DNA of 64,000 nucleotides from Yoonia sp. GPGPB17 (lineage in GTDB: Bacteria; Pseudomonadota; Alphaproteobacteria; Rhodobacterales; Rhodobacteraceae), in the NCBI RefSeq assembly GCF_037892195.1, contig NZ_JATACI010000002.1, positions 868,001 through 932,000 on the forward strand, in the 5' to 3' direction. Under the pieces are notes generated by a model. It did no database searches and was not told the origin of the DNA. It was given only the letters and a program-made list of their open reading frames with translations. Positions 43,478-53,206 of this stretch are shown here, piece by piece. The translations under genes were made by a program, and so were the position numbers. How positions within the stretch are numbered: the stretch's first letter is position 1; every line of letters starts with the position of its first letter.

Positions 43478-43978
43478 TTAACGCTTGGAGAACTGGAAGC
43501 TACGGCGCGCTTTGCGCTTACCGTACTTCTTACGCTCAACGACACGGCTGTCGCGTGTCAGGAAGCCCGCCGCTTTCAAAGCACCGCGCAAAGACGGATC
43601 GTAAAGCTGCAGCGCCTTAGAGACACCGTGCTTAACCGCACCGGCCTGACCAGACAGGCCACCACCGGCAACCGTTGCCATGACATCGAACTGATCAACA
43701 ACACCAGCAACCTGGAACGGCTGACGCAGGATCATCTGCAAAACTGGACGGGCGAAGTATGTGTCCATGTCCTTGCCGTTCACTGTGACCTTACCGGAAC
43801 CCGGCTTGATCCAAACGCGGGCAACCGCATCTTTCCGCTTACCAGTCGCATAAGAGCGGCCCAGTTCATCGCGCACAGGTTCGCGTGCAGGCGCAGTTTC
43901 AACCACAGCTTCTGGTGCAGCTTCCACACCTTCAGCGACTTGGCCCAGCTCTTCGAGCGAGTTTACTTGATCGGCCAT
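43478..43978 (-). CDS. rpsI: 30S ribosomal protein S9
   Basis: The 166-residue S9 has the acidic N-terminal extension (about 35 residues) seen in Rhodobacteraceae, then [20 protein letters not shown] and the closing [17 protein letters not shown], whose tail reaches the ribosomal P site. It follows rplM with its start sharing a base with the rplM stop (TAATG). Confidence 0.97.
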   Translation of the reverse strand: MADQVNSLEELGQVAEGVEAAPEAVVETAPAREPVRDELGRSYATGKRKDAVARVWIKPGSGKVTVNGKDMDTYFARPVLQMILRQPFQVAGVVDQFDVMATVAGGGLSGQAGAVKHGVSKALQLYDPSLRGALKAAGFLTRDSRVVERKKYGKRKARRSFQFSKR

Positions 43979-44439
43979 TATGCAGTCCTCGTGTTCTTTT
44001 TGTTCATGGATGCAACATCCAGAACTTCAGGCTTTTGGGCGTCCATACCGTGCTCTGTGCCAGCGAAAACGCGCAGGTGAGTCATTTGCTGGCGTGACAG
44101 CTTGCCACCGGGCAGCATGCGCTGGACGGCTTTCATGATGACGCGCTCGGGATGCGCACCTTCAAGGATGTCAGCCTTGGTTTTTTCTTTGATGCCACCG
44201 GGGTGACCGGTGTGCCAGTAATACTTTTCATCACGCTTTTTGCCGGTCATCTGGACCTTTTCTGCGTTGATGACGATCACGTTGTCGCCCATATCCATGT
44301 GCGGCGTGAAGGATGGCTTGTGCTTGCCGCGCAAGCGCATTGCGATGATCGAAGCGAGACGGCCCAGAACTACGCCTTCAGCGTCGATCAGGATCCATTT
44401 CTTGTCGATATCCGCAGGAGTTGCGGTAAAGGTTTTCAT
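43978..44439 (-). CDS. rplM: 50S ribosomal protein L13
   Basis: The 153 residues are complete: [37 protein letters not shown], and [15 protein letters not shown]. First gene of the rplM-rpsI operon; the 169 bases upstream presumably hold its promoter. Confidence 0.97.
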   Translation of the reverse strand: MKTFTATPADIDKKWILIDAEGVVLGRLASIIAMRLRGKHKPSFTPHMDMGDNVIVINAEKVQMTGKKRDEKYYWHTGHPGGIKEKTKADILEGAHPERVIMKAVQRMLPGGKLSRQQMTHLRVFAGTEHGMDAQKPEVLDVASMNKKNTRTA

Positions 44440-44608
44440 AGGTCACCAAAAGTTTGGAGTGGTTTGCACCACGTGTCATGCGATTGGGGCCTTATAAAGG
44501 GCGCACTAACACAGTCAAGTGCAGTACACCCCAGAAAGTTGTTCATTATCAGCGACTTGTAAATTAGGTATTAAAATACCCCACTAACCTACTAAGTAAA
44601 GCTTGCAC

Positions 44609-45113
44609 CTAGCACGCGCCGGTCCAGGTACAAATCGCTCCAGCGACTTCGCTCACCCCTTTTGCAACATAGGCGCCAAGCCCCTGAATAAAGAGCAGTG
44701 CCACTTTGGCGGTGCAGCCAACCAGCTGCGCCAGTGCGACAACACAGCCGGATGTTGTGGTCAGACTGGCCAGCGCAACACCACCAACAACCACGATCGC
44801 ACCGGCAACCGCCCAAACGACAATCGTACAGGCCGAGCATTTAGCGGAAGGCCAGCTCAAAAGCTCCTGCTCCAACGAAGATTTCGCCATCGCCAGATCA
44901 GGCATGATCGTGACGGCAAACATGTCATTGAATTCAGATTCAAACTCTTCGGGCACTTCAAAACCGGCCTTACGTGTTTCGCTTTACCGGATTTTCCTGC
45001 ATCCCTATAAGCAACTCACCTTCAACCCTGCTGCGCAGGAAGGCTTCGGCCTTTTCAATTTCTGCTGTGAAATCCGCGGATGGCTGCACGGTACCAAGTG
45101 ACGCTTCGGCCAT
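44609..45113 (-). pseudogene. Leader-plus-hydrophobic-core peptide precursor-like protein, frameshifted as read
   Basis: ATG 45113 has AGGAG upstream. The first frame begins MAEASLGTVQPSADFTAEIE and an acidic helix (KAEAFLRSRVEGELLIGM), then stops near 44971. The next frame continues with RKAGFEVPEEFESEFNDMF and a Gly/Ala/Val-rich C-terminal half with five to six cysteines (CSACTIVVWAVAGAIVVVGG; end AICTWTGAC). A one-base indel at 44971-44990 joins them into about 167 residues. The AGFEVPEEFE segment resembles nitrile-hydratase-like or Nif11-like leaders of RiPP precursors, but no modification or export gene is adjacent, so this is inference. Confidence 0.5.
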
Positions 45114-45192
45114 AATAAAACTCCTAAAAAATATAGACTCTAAATGAGCCTACACCGTACACCGAAGTTTCAATTCGGCCAAACAGAAGTTG

Positions 45193-45615
45193 TTATGCGC
45201 TTTTGGGGATCGAATAGGTCAGGCCAGCCCGCGCAACCGGTTCTGTTTGCCCCTCGCTGAAGATCATCACGTCACCGACAGCCAGAACACGCCCGAGCTT
45301 TAACAAACGTGTATGACAGATCAGGTCGGCCTTTGCTGCAGGTTTACGCATGAAATCAATGCTGCAATTGGTGGTAACGGCCAGTGCGACAGGCCCGATC
45401 CGCGCAAGGATCGCCAGATAGACGCTAACATCTGCCAATGAAAACATTGACGGGCCGGATACAGTGCCGCCCGGACGCAAATGACGGTCCGCCACCCGTA
45501 AGCGGACAGTGACACCCTCCTCGGTCAGGGTTTCAATCAGGAAATCATCGCCCAGCTGTGGAAACTCGCGTGCGACAAAAGCCTGAAGTGCAGCAATATC
45601 CATCTTTGGTTCCAT
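45193..45615 (-). CDS. PaaI-type hotdog thioesterase
   Basis: The protein is 140 residues from ATG 45615 (GGGAGTG upstream). The hotdog signature is RPGGTVSGPSMFSLADVSVY, then AVTTNCSIDFMRKPA. It hydrolyses an acyl- or phenylacetyl-CoA type thioester. Divergent from the enoyl-CoA hydratase with about 50 bases between, consistent with a joint acyl-CoA role. Confidence 0.85.
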   Translation of the reverse strand: MEPKMDIAALQAFVAREFPQLGDDFLIETLTEEGVTVRLRVADRHLRPGGTVSGPSMFSLADVSVYLAILARIGPVALAVTTNCSIDFMRKPAAKADLICHTRLLKLGRVLAVGDVMIFSEGQTEPVARAGLTYSIPKSA

Positions 45616-45666
45616 ATTCACGCACTCCCGCATAGTCTGCCCGCAGATCAACATGAGAGTCGGAAC

Positions 45667-46449
45667 ATGACAATCCTTCTTAGAGACGACGCAGCGTCGG
45701 TCGCCACACTGACGATGAATGCCCCGGAACGGCTGAATGCCCTGTCAGATGACATGTTGGCCGCTTTGCATCAGACGTTCGACGACATTGCAGAAGACAA
45801 CACTGTCCGCGCTGTGGTGCTGCGTGGCACCGGCAAAGCCTTCTGCGCCGGGCATGATCTGAAAGAGATGCAGGCCGGGCGTCAGGCCCGGGATGGTGGC
45901 GCGGCCTATTTCAAGGGTCTTTTTGACCGTTGTGCTGCGATGATGCAGTGCATCCAATCCATGCCGCAACCTGTGATCGCGCAGGTGCACGGCATCGCAA
46001 CAGCTGCCGGGTGCCAGTTGGTTGCCACCTGTGATCTGGCCATCGCGGACGACGAAACCCGGTTTGGGGTGAATGGGGTAAACATCGGACTTTTCTGCTC
46101 AACACCTATGGTGGCGCTGACCCGGAACATTCATCGCAAGGCCGCATTTGAAATGCTGACAACCGGCCGCTTTATCAGCGCGCGCGAGGCACAGGACCTT
46201 GGGCTTATCAACCGCAGTGTCCATTCTGATGCGCTATCGCGCGAGACAGCCGAGATCGCGCAAAGCATCGCTGGGAAACTGGCCTCGGCCGTGAAGCTCG
46301 GCAAGCAAGCGTTTTATACGCAAGCCCAGATGACAACGGCAGAGGCTTACGCCTACGCCGGTGACATTATGGTGCAAAACATGCTGGTTGATGACACAAA
46401 CGAAGGCATCAATGCTTTCTTGGAAAAACGAAAGCCGGATTGGTCTTGA
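45667..46449 (+). CDS. Enoyl-CoA hydratase/isomerase family protein
   Basis: The 260 residues have the crotonase oxyanion-hole motif GTGKAFCAGHDLKEMQAG and the second block QVHGIATAAGCQLVATCDLA, then DDETRFGVNGVNIGLFCST. The catalytic Glu positions are not those of a standard hydratase, so isomerase or other acyl-CoA activity is possible. Similar to the human ECHDC3 type. Confidence 0.88.
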   Translation: MTILLRDDAASVATLTMNAPERLNALSDDMLAALHQTFDDIAEDNTVRAVVLRGTGKAFCAGHDLKEMQAGRQARDGGAAYFKGLFDRCAAMMQCIQSMPQPVIAQVHGIATAAGCQLVATCDLAIADDETRFGVNGVNIGLFCSTPMVALTRNIHRKAAFEMLTTGRFISAREAQDLGLINRSVHSDALSRETAEIAQSIAGKLASAVKLGKQAFYTQAQMTTAEAYAYAGDIMVQNMLVDDTNEGINAFLEKRKPDWS

Positions 46450-46493
46450 TCGTTCTTTGTTCAGTCAAACGTTCGCCAGAGGCGATCAAGCCG

Positions 46494-47963
46494 TCACAAC
46501 CCATAAATCCCGCCAAACTTATCCTCAAGATAGTCCAACAGCGGTTCTTCATCTGGGCTTGTTCCGGTCGCATGGGCAATTGTCTCAACCGGCGTTCGTA
46601 ATCCTCCAAACTGCTGCAAATTCTCTCGCAACCAGCCTGTCGCCTTTGAAGTATCCCCGCGGGCCAGATCACCATCCAACTCCGGGACAGCCTCCCGCAA
46701 GGCCACGTGCAGGCAACCAGCATAGACATTGCCCAACGTATAGGTCGGGAAATAACCAAACAGGCCTTCGGACCAATGCACATCCTGCAAGACACCGTTT
46801 GAAGGTCTGTCGACGGCATACCCGAAATCAGCCGCAAACCGGTCATTCCAGGCAGCCTCCAGGTCATTTACCGCCAGATCGCCCGACATCAATGCGCGCT
46901 CCAGATCGAAACGCAGCAGGACATGCAAGTTGTATTGCACTTCATCGGCCTCAGTGCGGATAAACCCATCGCTGACCCGGTTCACCGTGGCAAAGAACGC
47001 ATCTTCACCGGCGATTCCAAAATCACCAAACTGATCGCGCATTTGCCCGTAAAGCCATCCGGTGAAGGCACGACTGCGCCCAAGTTGATTTTCGTAGATG
47101 CGGCTTTGGCTTTCGTGCACGCCCATTGAGACACCCCGCCCCAATGGCGTGAGCAGATGCGCTTCGTCAATCCCCTGCTCATAGGCCGCATGCCCAACCT
47201 CGTGAATGGTTGAATAAAAGCAGTTGAACGGATCCGCGGCGTTTGTGCGCGTCGTGATCCGCACATCAAGGCCGGACCCCGAAGAAAACGGGTGCACCGC
47301 CTTATCAATGCGCCCATGATCAACATTATAGCCAAATGCCAACGCCAGCTTTTCCGAGATCGCTAGCTGTGCTGCCTCATCAAACGCACCGGACAAGGCT
47401 TGCGGCGCCGGTCGGTCCAGAATAGCCGCCCGCAACGCCACCAAACGGGGGCGCAACGCTGCAAACATGGTACTAAGGCTTTCCCCCGTCGCACCCGGTT
47501 CATAGTCATCCAGCAAAGCGTCGTAAGTATCTGTGTTGCCAGCAACCGCTGCGGCCTCTTCCCGGCGCAAATCGACCACCTTTTGCAACATCGGCAGAAA
47601 CGCCGCGACATCTTCATCCGCACGCGCCTGCGCCCAGACCCGATGGGCCAGTGATGTCGTTTTGGCAAGTTCAGCAGCCAGCGCCGCGGGCACCTTGGCA
47701 GTCCGTTCAAAGTCGCGTTTGATATGGCGTAGATTTGCCTTTGCGACATCATCGGCAGGTTTTGCCGCTGCCAGCCAATCACCGACACGCGGGTCAATCC
47801 GGCGGGCATGCAGGATGTTTGCCATCGCCCCATGCTCCTCCGCGCGCTGCGGTGTTGCCCCGTCTGGCATCATCGTTTCCTGATCCCAGCCCAAACGGCC
47901 CGCGATCTGGCCCAATGCCTCAGTTTCGCGCTGGAATTGCATCAGCTCGGTATATGCCGTCAT
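46494..47963 (-). CDS. Metallocarboxypeptidase M32
   Basis: The protein is 489 residues from ATG 47963. The zinc site is in CFYSTIHEVGHAAYEQGID (HEXXH), with GVHESQSRIYENQLGRS downstream, both diagnostic of family M32 (thermostable carboxypeptidase 1 type). It trims C-terminal residues from peptides in the cytosol. It starts 4 bases after the ctaA stop, so the two are co-transcribed. Confidence 0.93.
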   Translation of the reverse strand: MTAYTELMQFQRETEALGQIAGRLGWDQETMMPDGATPQRAEEHGAMANILHARRIDPRVGDWLAAAKPADDVAKANLRHIKRDFERTAKVPAALAAELAKTTSLAHRVWAQARADEDVAAFLPMLQKVVDLRREEAAAVAGNTDTYDALLDDYEPGATGESLSTMFAALRPRLVALRAAILDRPAPQALSGAFDEAAQLAISEKLALAFGYNVDHGRIDKAVHPFSSGSGLDVRITTRTNAADPFNCFYSTIHEVGHAAYEQGIDEAHLLTPLGRGVSMGVHESQSRIYENQLGRSRAFTGWLYGQMRDQFGDFGIAGEDAFFATVNRVSDGFIRTEADEVQYNLHVLLRFDLERALMSGDLAVNDLEAAWNDRFAADFGYAVDRPSNGVLQDVHWSEGLFGYFPTYTLGNVYAGCLHVALREAVPELDGDLARGDTSKATGWLRENLQQFGGLRTPVETIAHATGTSPDEEPLLDYLEDKFGGIYGL

Positions 47964-47967
47964 AACC

Positions 47968-49104
47968 TCAGGCCCCTTTGATGGATTGTGCGATGGGATA
48001 CTGCGCCACAAAGCGCCCGCGCAGGATCAGTGCCCAGAGAATGACAGCGACGAGTTGGTGCACAATCGCAATCTGCCATGGGGCGGAATACATCACCGTC
48101 ACAATCCCGATCACAACCTGCAAGACCATCACCGCCATTACTGCATTGAAGACGAAACGCGTGTTTGTGTTGGCGGACCGGCGGGCGCGGACCCACACAA
48201 AGAGCGTAAAAGCAAAAAGCGCATAGCCGACCATCCGGTGCATGAATTGCACCAGACCTGCATCCTCAAAGAAGTTGCGCCAAACGGGGGTCAGGGACAA
48301 AGGCTCTGGTGGCAAGAAACCTCCAGCCATCAAAGGCCAATCGGGGAAGGCACGGCCTGCGTCGATGCCAGCCACCAACGCGCCAAGGATGATTTGTAGA
48401 AAGGCAAACCCAATCAGTACGCTGCTTAGGCGTGCCAACCCCACATCGCTGCTCCGGCGAGCCTGCAAGAGATCTGCCTGACTGCGCCCCAGTTGATAAA
48501 TGTACCACGCGATGAACCCAAAGATGACAAAGGCCAACCCCAGGTGCGTTGCCAAGCGGTAAGAGGCTACATCTAGCATCCCCTCTTCCAAGCCGGATGA
48601 TACCATCCACCAGCCAATAAAGCCTTGCAGCCCCCCCAAAGCCCCGATGAATAGCAGCTTCGGCGTCCATCCGGTCGGCGTCTTGCGGGTCGCCGCGAAG
48701 AAGACAAAACCCGCGGCCCAGACCAACCCGATAAAGCGGCCCAGCTGACGATGCCCCCATTCCCACCAGTAAATGACCTTGAACTCGGCCATGGTCATCC
48801 CGCGGTTCTGCAACTGATACTCGGGAATGGCGCGATACTTATCAAACTCTTCGGTCCACGCAGCCTCGGACATAGGCGGCATCGCCCCGGTCACCGGCTT
48901 CCACTCGGTAATGGACAGGCCACTGTCGGTCAGACGTGTCAGGCCGCCCACGACAATCATCACAACAACCAAAGCAAACAGCGCCATCAGCCAGCCGCGG
49001 ATCAACCCGCGTGCGCCGGTGCCAGCACGGTCAATGCCACCGGGTGCCGCGACCTGTTTGGGCGTATCACCGACATCTTCGAAGATATTACGTTTCGTGG
49101 CCAT
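47968..49104 (-). CDS. ctaA: Heme A synthase
   Basis: The 378-residue membrane protein has about eight helices. Key histidines are in WWEWGHRQLGRFIGL, ATHLGLAFVIF, FMHRMVGYALFAF and IVHQLVAVILWAL. It oxidises the C8 methyl group of heme O to make heme A for cytochrome aa3. The long form matches the type 2 alphaproteobacterial/mitochondrial COX15 group. Confidence 0.95.
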   Translation of the reverse strand: MATKRNIFEDVGDTPKQVAAPGGIDRAGTGARGLIRGWLMALFALVVVMIVVGGLTRLTDSGLSITEWKPVTGAMPPMSEAAWTEEFDKYRAIPEYQLQNRGMTMAEFKVIYWWEWGHRQLGRFIGLVWAAGFVFFAATRKTPTGWTPKLLFIGALGGLQGFIGWWMVSSGLEEGMLDVASYRLATHLGLAFVIFGFIAWYIYQLGRSQADLLQARRSSDVGLARLSSVLIGFAFLQIILGALVAGIDAGRAFPDWPLMAGGFLPPEPLSLTPVWRNFFEDAGLVQFMHRMVGYALFAFTLFVWVRARRSANTNTRFVFNAVMAVMVLQVVIGIVTVMYSAPWQIAIVHQLVAVILWALILRGRFVAQYPIAQSIKGA

Positions 49105-49209
49105 CGTGGGTCTCCGCTTGGTCTTGGCAAGTACCTAGAACTCAAGCCTGCCGACCGCAAGCGTCACCGTGCCACAGGTTTCGCACATCAGGAGCCATCG
49201 AAGGTGCCC

Positions 49210-49950
49210 CTAACCGCGTTCTTTCCACCGCACCATCTGACGCATCATCCCGTGCAGCATCTGGACGTCGGCCCGGGTCATCGGCATCCGTGACCACATG
49301 TTACGCAGGTTCAGCTTCATGTTTTCGGCCTTATGCTCTGGATAAAAGAACCCCGCTTCTTGCAGCCGTTCTTCATAGTGATCGCTCAGCTTTTCAATCT
49401 CAACCTGTTCGGCCCAATCGCCTACAGCATCGACCCGGGATGCATCCACCGCAACCGCTTCGCGCCGCCACTCATACCCCGTCAACAGCACACATTGAGC
49501 CAGATTGAGTGACGGAAACGCGGGGTTCACGGGTACCGAGATGATCGCGTTCGCCCGCGCGATATCATCGTTCTCCATACCAGAGCGTTCAGGTCCAAAC
49601 ATGACCGCGACTTTTTGCCCTTCGGCAACGCGCCCGCGCGCATCCTGCATCGCGGCCTCTGGAGTCAACACTAGTTTGGTCAGCCCACGCGGGCGCGCCG
49701 TGGTCGCATAGACATAGTCGCAATCGGCAACGGCCTCTGCCGTGTCTTCAAAAATCTGTGCCTCATCCAACAACCGCCCTGCCCCGCTAGCCATCGCCAC
49801 CGCTTTTTGGTTCGGCCAGCCGTCGCGCGGCGCAATAATGCGCATCCGATCCAGCCCAAAGTTCCACATGCCACGGGCCGCCGCCCCAATGTTTTCACCC
49901 ATCTGTGGGCGGATCAGGACGAAGGCAGGCTGAAGGTCGGCGCTGGGCAT
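49210..49950 (-). CDS. trmJ: tRNA (cytidine/uridine-2'-O-)-methyltransferase TrmJ
   Basis: The protein is 246 residues from ATG 49950, with AGGAAG upstream; the longer open frame has no support. The SPOUT fold shows in FVLIRPQMGENIGAAARGMW, VAVMFGPERSGMENDDI and NPAFPSLNLAQCVLLTGYEW. It methylates the ribose at position 32 of certain tRNAs. Divergent from the thiE-like gene. Confidence 0.92.
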   Translation of the reverse strand: MPSADLQPAFVLIRPQMGENIGAAARGMWNFGLDRMRIIAPRDGWPNQKAVAMASGAGRLLDEAQIFEDTAEAVADCDYVYATTARPRGLTKLVLTPEAAMQDARGRVAEGQKVAVMFGPERSGMENDDIARANAIISVPVNPAFPSLNLAQCVLLTGYEWRREAVAVDASRVDAVGDWAEQVEIEKLSDHYEERLQEAGFFYPEHKAENMKLNLRNMWSRMPMTRADVQMLHGMMRQMVRWKERG

Positions 49951-50076
49951 AAAACTTCCTTTGCAAAGAGTGCCGCCTGATACGCCGCTGACGTTGCCAA
50001 GACAAGAACACCCATGGCCAAGCGTAAGTTTCCCCGCTAAAACCGCGTGACAATTGAAAGAAAACGGAACGCCCCC

Positions 50077-50703
50077 ATGTCGGACGCGCAGGATCATCCC
50101 CAAATCTATCTGATCAGCCCGTCTGAGTTCGACCTGTCGACCTTTCCGGCACAGTTGGCCGCCTGCCTTGACAGCACCGAAGTTGGTTGTGTGCGTCTGG
50201 CCCACGGTTCAACCGATGAAGGGCGCATTGCCAAGGCGGCTGATGCGTTGCGGGAAATCACCCATGAACGCGATGTGGCGCTTGTGATCGACAGCCATAT
50301 CCAACTGGTTGAACGTCTGGGGCTTGACGGCGTTCATCTGACGGATGGTGCACGCTCCGTACGGCAGGTGCGCAAAGACCTGGGCGATGATGCAATCGTC
50401 GGCAGCTACTGCACCAATTCGCGCCACGACGGGATGACCGCCGGTGAACTTGGTGCAGACTATGTCAGCTTCGGTCCGGTCGGCCAGTCACCGCTCGGTG
50501 ACGGCAGACAGGCGGAACTGGAACTTTTTGAGTGGTGGTCGATGATGATCGAGGTCCCGGTGGTCGCAGAAGGTGCGCTGGATGCTGATCTGATCCGCGC
50601 ACTGTCTCCACATACCGATTTCTTCGGGATCGGCGATGAAATCTGGTCGGCTGACAAGCCAGCCACAGCTCTGGGCGATCTACGCCGCGCGATGCTGGGA
50701 TAG
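50077..50703 (+). CDS. Thiamine phosphate synthase-like TIM-barrel protein
   Basis: The protein is 208 residues from ATG 50077. It matches the ThiE/TenI family with LVERLGLDGVHLTDGARSVR and ADYVSFGPVGQSPLG. The pyrophosphate-binding loop is only partly conserved, so it may be a TenI-like relative rather than a true ThiE. It converges on and slightly overlaps olsA. Confidence 0.78.
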   Translation: MSDAQDHPQIYLISPSEFDLSTFPAQLAACLDSTEVGCVRLAHGSTDEGRIAKAADALREITHERDVALVIDSHIQLVERLGLDGVHLTDGARSVRQVRKDLGDDAIVGSYCTNSRHDGMTAGELGADYVSFGPVGQSPLGDGRQAELELFEWWSMMIEVPVVAEGALDADLIRALSPHTDFFGIGDEIWSADKPATALGDLRRAMLG

Positions 50704-51519
50704 ACCCAAGCGCACCTGCGCTTCCATTGCCTGCGCCAGTGCCTTGCGATCGGCATAATCAATCACTTTGACTGGCTTATGATAGACCACATGCACCCCG
50801 CCCTGCCGCCTTGCTGCCAAGGTCGACAACAAATGTGGGCCAAAATTCATATCACCCCACCAACCATAAAACCGCGGATCTTCACCCTGCGGTGCCTGAT
50901 ATACCACTGACACCGCCTGCATTAGTAACGTCTCTTTCAGCGCTGGTTCAAAAAACGCCGCAAAGAGCGCCGGTTTAAACGGCAAGACCTGCAACCCATC
51001 TGTTGAGGTCCCTTCGGGGAAAAACAACAGCTTGTGCCCGGCGGTCAAGCGATCCCGGAAGACGGTGATCTGGTTTTGTACCTCACTGCGGTCGCGTTGG
51101 ATAAAAACCGTACCTGTCGCCCGCGCCAGCCATCCGATGCCGGGCCATCCTGCGACCTCGGATTTGGACACAAAATAGATACGCTTGCGCGCATTCAACG
51201 CGAAGATATCCAGCCAAGAAGCATGATTGGCCACAACAGCCCCGGCGCCCCGCATTGGCGTGCCTGTGGATGTATAGCGGATGCCAAGCAGCACGAATGC
51301 CGTGCGACACACAAACTGTGTAATAAAAGGTGTGACCGGGCGACCTAACCCGTAAAGCGGGCGTTCAACAAAGCGCACAGCAAGCAAGATCAGCAATCCA
51401 CCAAAGACCAGAACGATCAAAGGCACCGCGCGAAGAAAGACCCGCATCCAACCGCTGAAACCCGGCACCTCGTGGACCGGGGTGGTTTGGCTATACCATG
51501 TCTCACCCACGGGATGCAC
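50680..51519 (-). CDS. olsA: Lyso-ornithine lipid O-acyltransferase (PlsC family)
   Basis: The 279 residues have one or two N-terminal membrane helices (PLIVLVFGGLLILLAVRF) and the acyltransferase motifs VVANHASWLDIFAL (HX4D), VFIQRDRSE, and LLFFPEGTSTDG. It adds the second acyl chain to lyso-ornithine lipid. It overlaps the olsB 3' end, forming an olsB-olsA operon. Confidence 0.85.
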   Translation of the reverse strand: MHPVGETWYSQTTPVHEVPGFSGWMRVFLRAVPLIVLVFGGLLILLAVRFVERPLYGLGRPVTPFITQFVCRTAFVLLGIRYTSTGTPMRGAGAVVANHASWLDIFALNARKRIYFVSKSEVAGWPGIGWLARATGTVFIQRDRSEVQNQITVFRDRLTAGHKLLFFPEGTSTDGLQVLPFKPALFAAFFEPALKETLLMQAVSVVYQAPQGEDPRFYGWWGDMNFGPHLLSTLAARRQGGVHVVYHKPVKVIDYADRKALAQAMEAQVRLGLSQHRAA

Positions 51520-52301
51520 CTGCCGCTAGCATCTTCCTTTGCAGGGCATTGATCGCATCACGTTCCAAAATGATGCAGATATCCACCGTGTTGAATGCAT
51601 GATCGACAAAAGCCCCCTCACCCACAGTAGCCCCCAAACGCAGGTATGCCTTGATCAGTGCGGGCATTTGCCGGACGGCGGCAACACGGTCTATCGCTTC
51701 GGGTCTCGTGATACTCATCGACAAAGCTGTCGGCCCGATGGCTTTCACGCGCAACTCTTTGCGGGCCAGATGGCGGTGATGCAACAGGCTCAACGGGGCA
51801 GACAGCCGCACCACATCAGTACCGTGAAAAGAGGCGACGCCAAACAACACGTCAATACTGCGCGCCTGTACATAATCCGCCAATGCACCCCACAAATGCA
51901 GCATTGTAAGGCCCGCCGCGATAGTCCGCGTGCAAGCAAGACCGCCCCAACTCTAACAGACGTTTTCCGCTTTGATAAAAAGGTGTTAGGTCATATTCCT
52001 CGGCACAATAGAACCGCCCCGCCGCAGCTGCCATCGGTTCTGTCATAACGCGATAAACACCGACCACCTGATCATACTTGGCGCGGGATTCATCCCGCAA
52101 CAGAATGTGATCTGCGTATTGATCAAAAGCATCCTTTTCCAGACAGGCGTCATGATCCACCAACGGACCATCACCGCCCAGTTCTTTCACAAAGACATTG
52201 TAGCGCAGGCGTTGTGCGGCGCACACGTCCTGCTCGGACGATGCGACAATGGTCGAAAACACCGAAGGCACCTCAGTATTTGCATCCCATTGCGCAATCA
52301 T
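51503..52301 (-). pseudogene. olsB: Ornithine N-acyltransferase OlsB, frameshifted as read
   Basis: From ATG 52301 the GNAT-like hemolysin/OlsB domain is intact through VGVYRVMTEPMAAAAGRFY and KRLLELGRSCLHADYRGG. The frame then breaks at about 51905-51911 (coding strand GGGCCTTACAATG) and resumes as MLHLWGALADYVQARSIDVL, ending at 51503 with about 265 residues in total. It transfers a 3-hydroxyacyl group from ACP to ornithine. One extra base explains both frames. Confidence 0.85.
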
Positions 52302-52406
52302 CGGTCTCTATCTTTCCAGAAATTAACCATTTGGCAACCATTTCACGCGACGTAGTAAGAAGGCGTTAACCAACTGCACTTGCGGTAGTCGCCTTTAAGT
52401 TGTATA

Positions 52407-52586
52407 TCAATCACTAACGATAACGAGTAGAACACGTTTACCATCAATGACAACTTTGCCCATCTCCCTAAAATTCACCGTGATTTTTTCCCCAATGTTG
52501 GATTGCACCTGTCCGGTGCCCCACTCTGGGTGGTCGGGATGGCGTACCAGCATGCCTGGTTCCAGAATTGCATTAAAATCGGACAT
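52407..52586 (-). CDS. DUF3553 domain protein, 59 residues
   Basis: It reads MSDFNAILEPGMLVRHPDHP, then EWGTGQVQSNIGEKITVNF and a short tail, the pattern of DUF3553 (a small SH3-like barrel also found at the end of some UvrD helicases). The start at 52586 is separated from chpT by about 30 bases, in the opposite direction. Role unknown. Confidence 0.8.
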   Translation of the reverse strand: MSDFNAILEPGMLVRHPDHPEWGTGQVQSNIGEKITVNFREMGKVVIDGKRVLLVIVSD

Positions 52587-52615
52587 CTCAACTCTCTCAA
52601 ATCGGAGGCTGCATC

Positions 52616-53206
52616 ATGCAACCTGATCTCGCGGCATTGGTTGGTTCGCGCATTTGCCACGACCTTATCAGCCCAATTGGCGCAATCGGCAATGGTGTTG
52701 AACTATTAGCACTCACAGATGGTGATACAGGGGCCGAAATGGACCTGATCAACGAAAGTGTCCAGAACGCCAGCGCCCGTATCCGGTACTTCCGGATCGC
52801 CTACGGGGCCGCGACCGAAGGGCAAATGGTTAGCCGCAAAGAAGTCCTGTCCATCCTGTCCGCAATCGCGCGTGGTGGGCGCATCAATTACATATGGAAG
52901 ATTGATGGCGATCAACCGCGCAGGCTGGTGCGCTGCGCTCTTTTGATGCTGCAAGCTATTGAGGCATCCCTGCCGATCGGCGGCGATATCCATATCACCC
53001 AGGAAAGCGGAAACTGGGTGATGCGCGGCGAAGGCCCGCGTCTGGCCGTGGATCGAGAGTTGTGGAACAATCTGCTCGACCCACAAATCGGTTTCACTTA
53101 CACAGCCGCCCATGTGCAATTTGCACTGCTCCCCGGTGTCTTGGCCGAGGCGGGGCGAACCATGCAGTTTCGACATGAGGCTAACCATATGGTTGTGCGT
53201 TTCTAG
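52616..53206 (+). CDS. chpT: Histidine phosphotransferase ChpT
   Basis: The 196 residues begin with a dimerisation/phosphotransfer helix holding the histidine ([20 protein letters not shown]), followed by a degenerate ATPase-like domain. ChpT passes phosphate from CckA to CtrA, whose gene lies 21 kb away in this window. The 3' end overlaps the convergent proA stop within a CTAG. Confidence 0.9.
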   Translation: MQPDLAALVGSRICHDLISPIGAIGNGVELLALTDGDTGAEMDLINESVQNASARIRYFRIAYGAATEGQMVSRKEVLSILSAIARGGRINYIWKIDGDQPRRLVRCALLMLQAIEASLPIGGDIHITQESGNWVMRGEGPRLAVDRELWNNLLDPQIGFTYTAAHVQFALLPGVLAEAGRTMQFRHEANHMVVRF

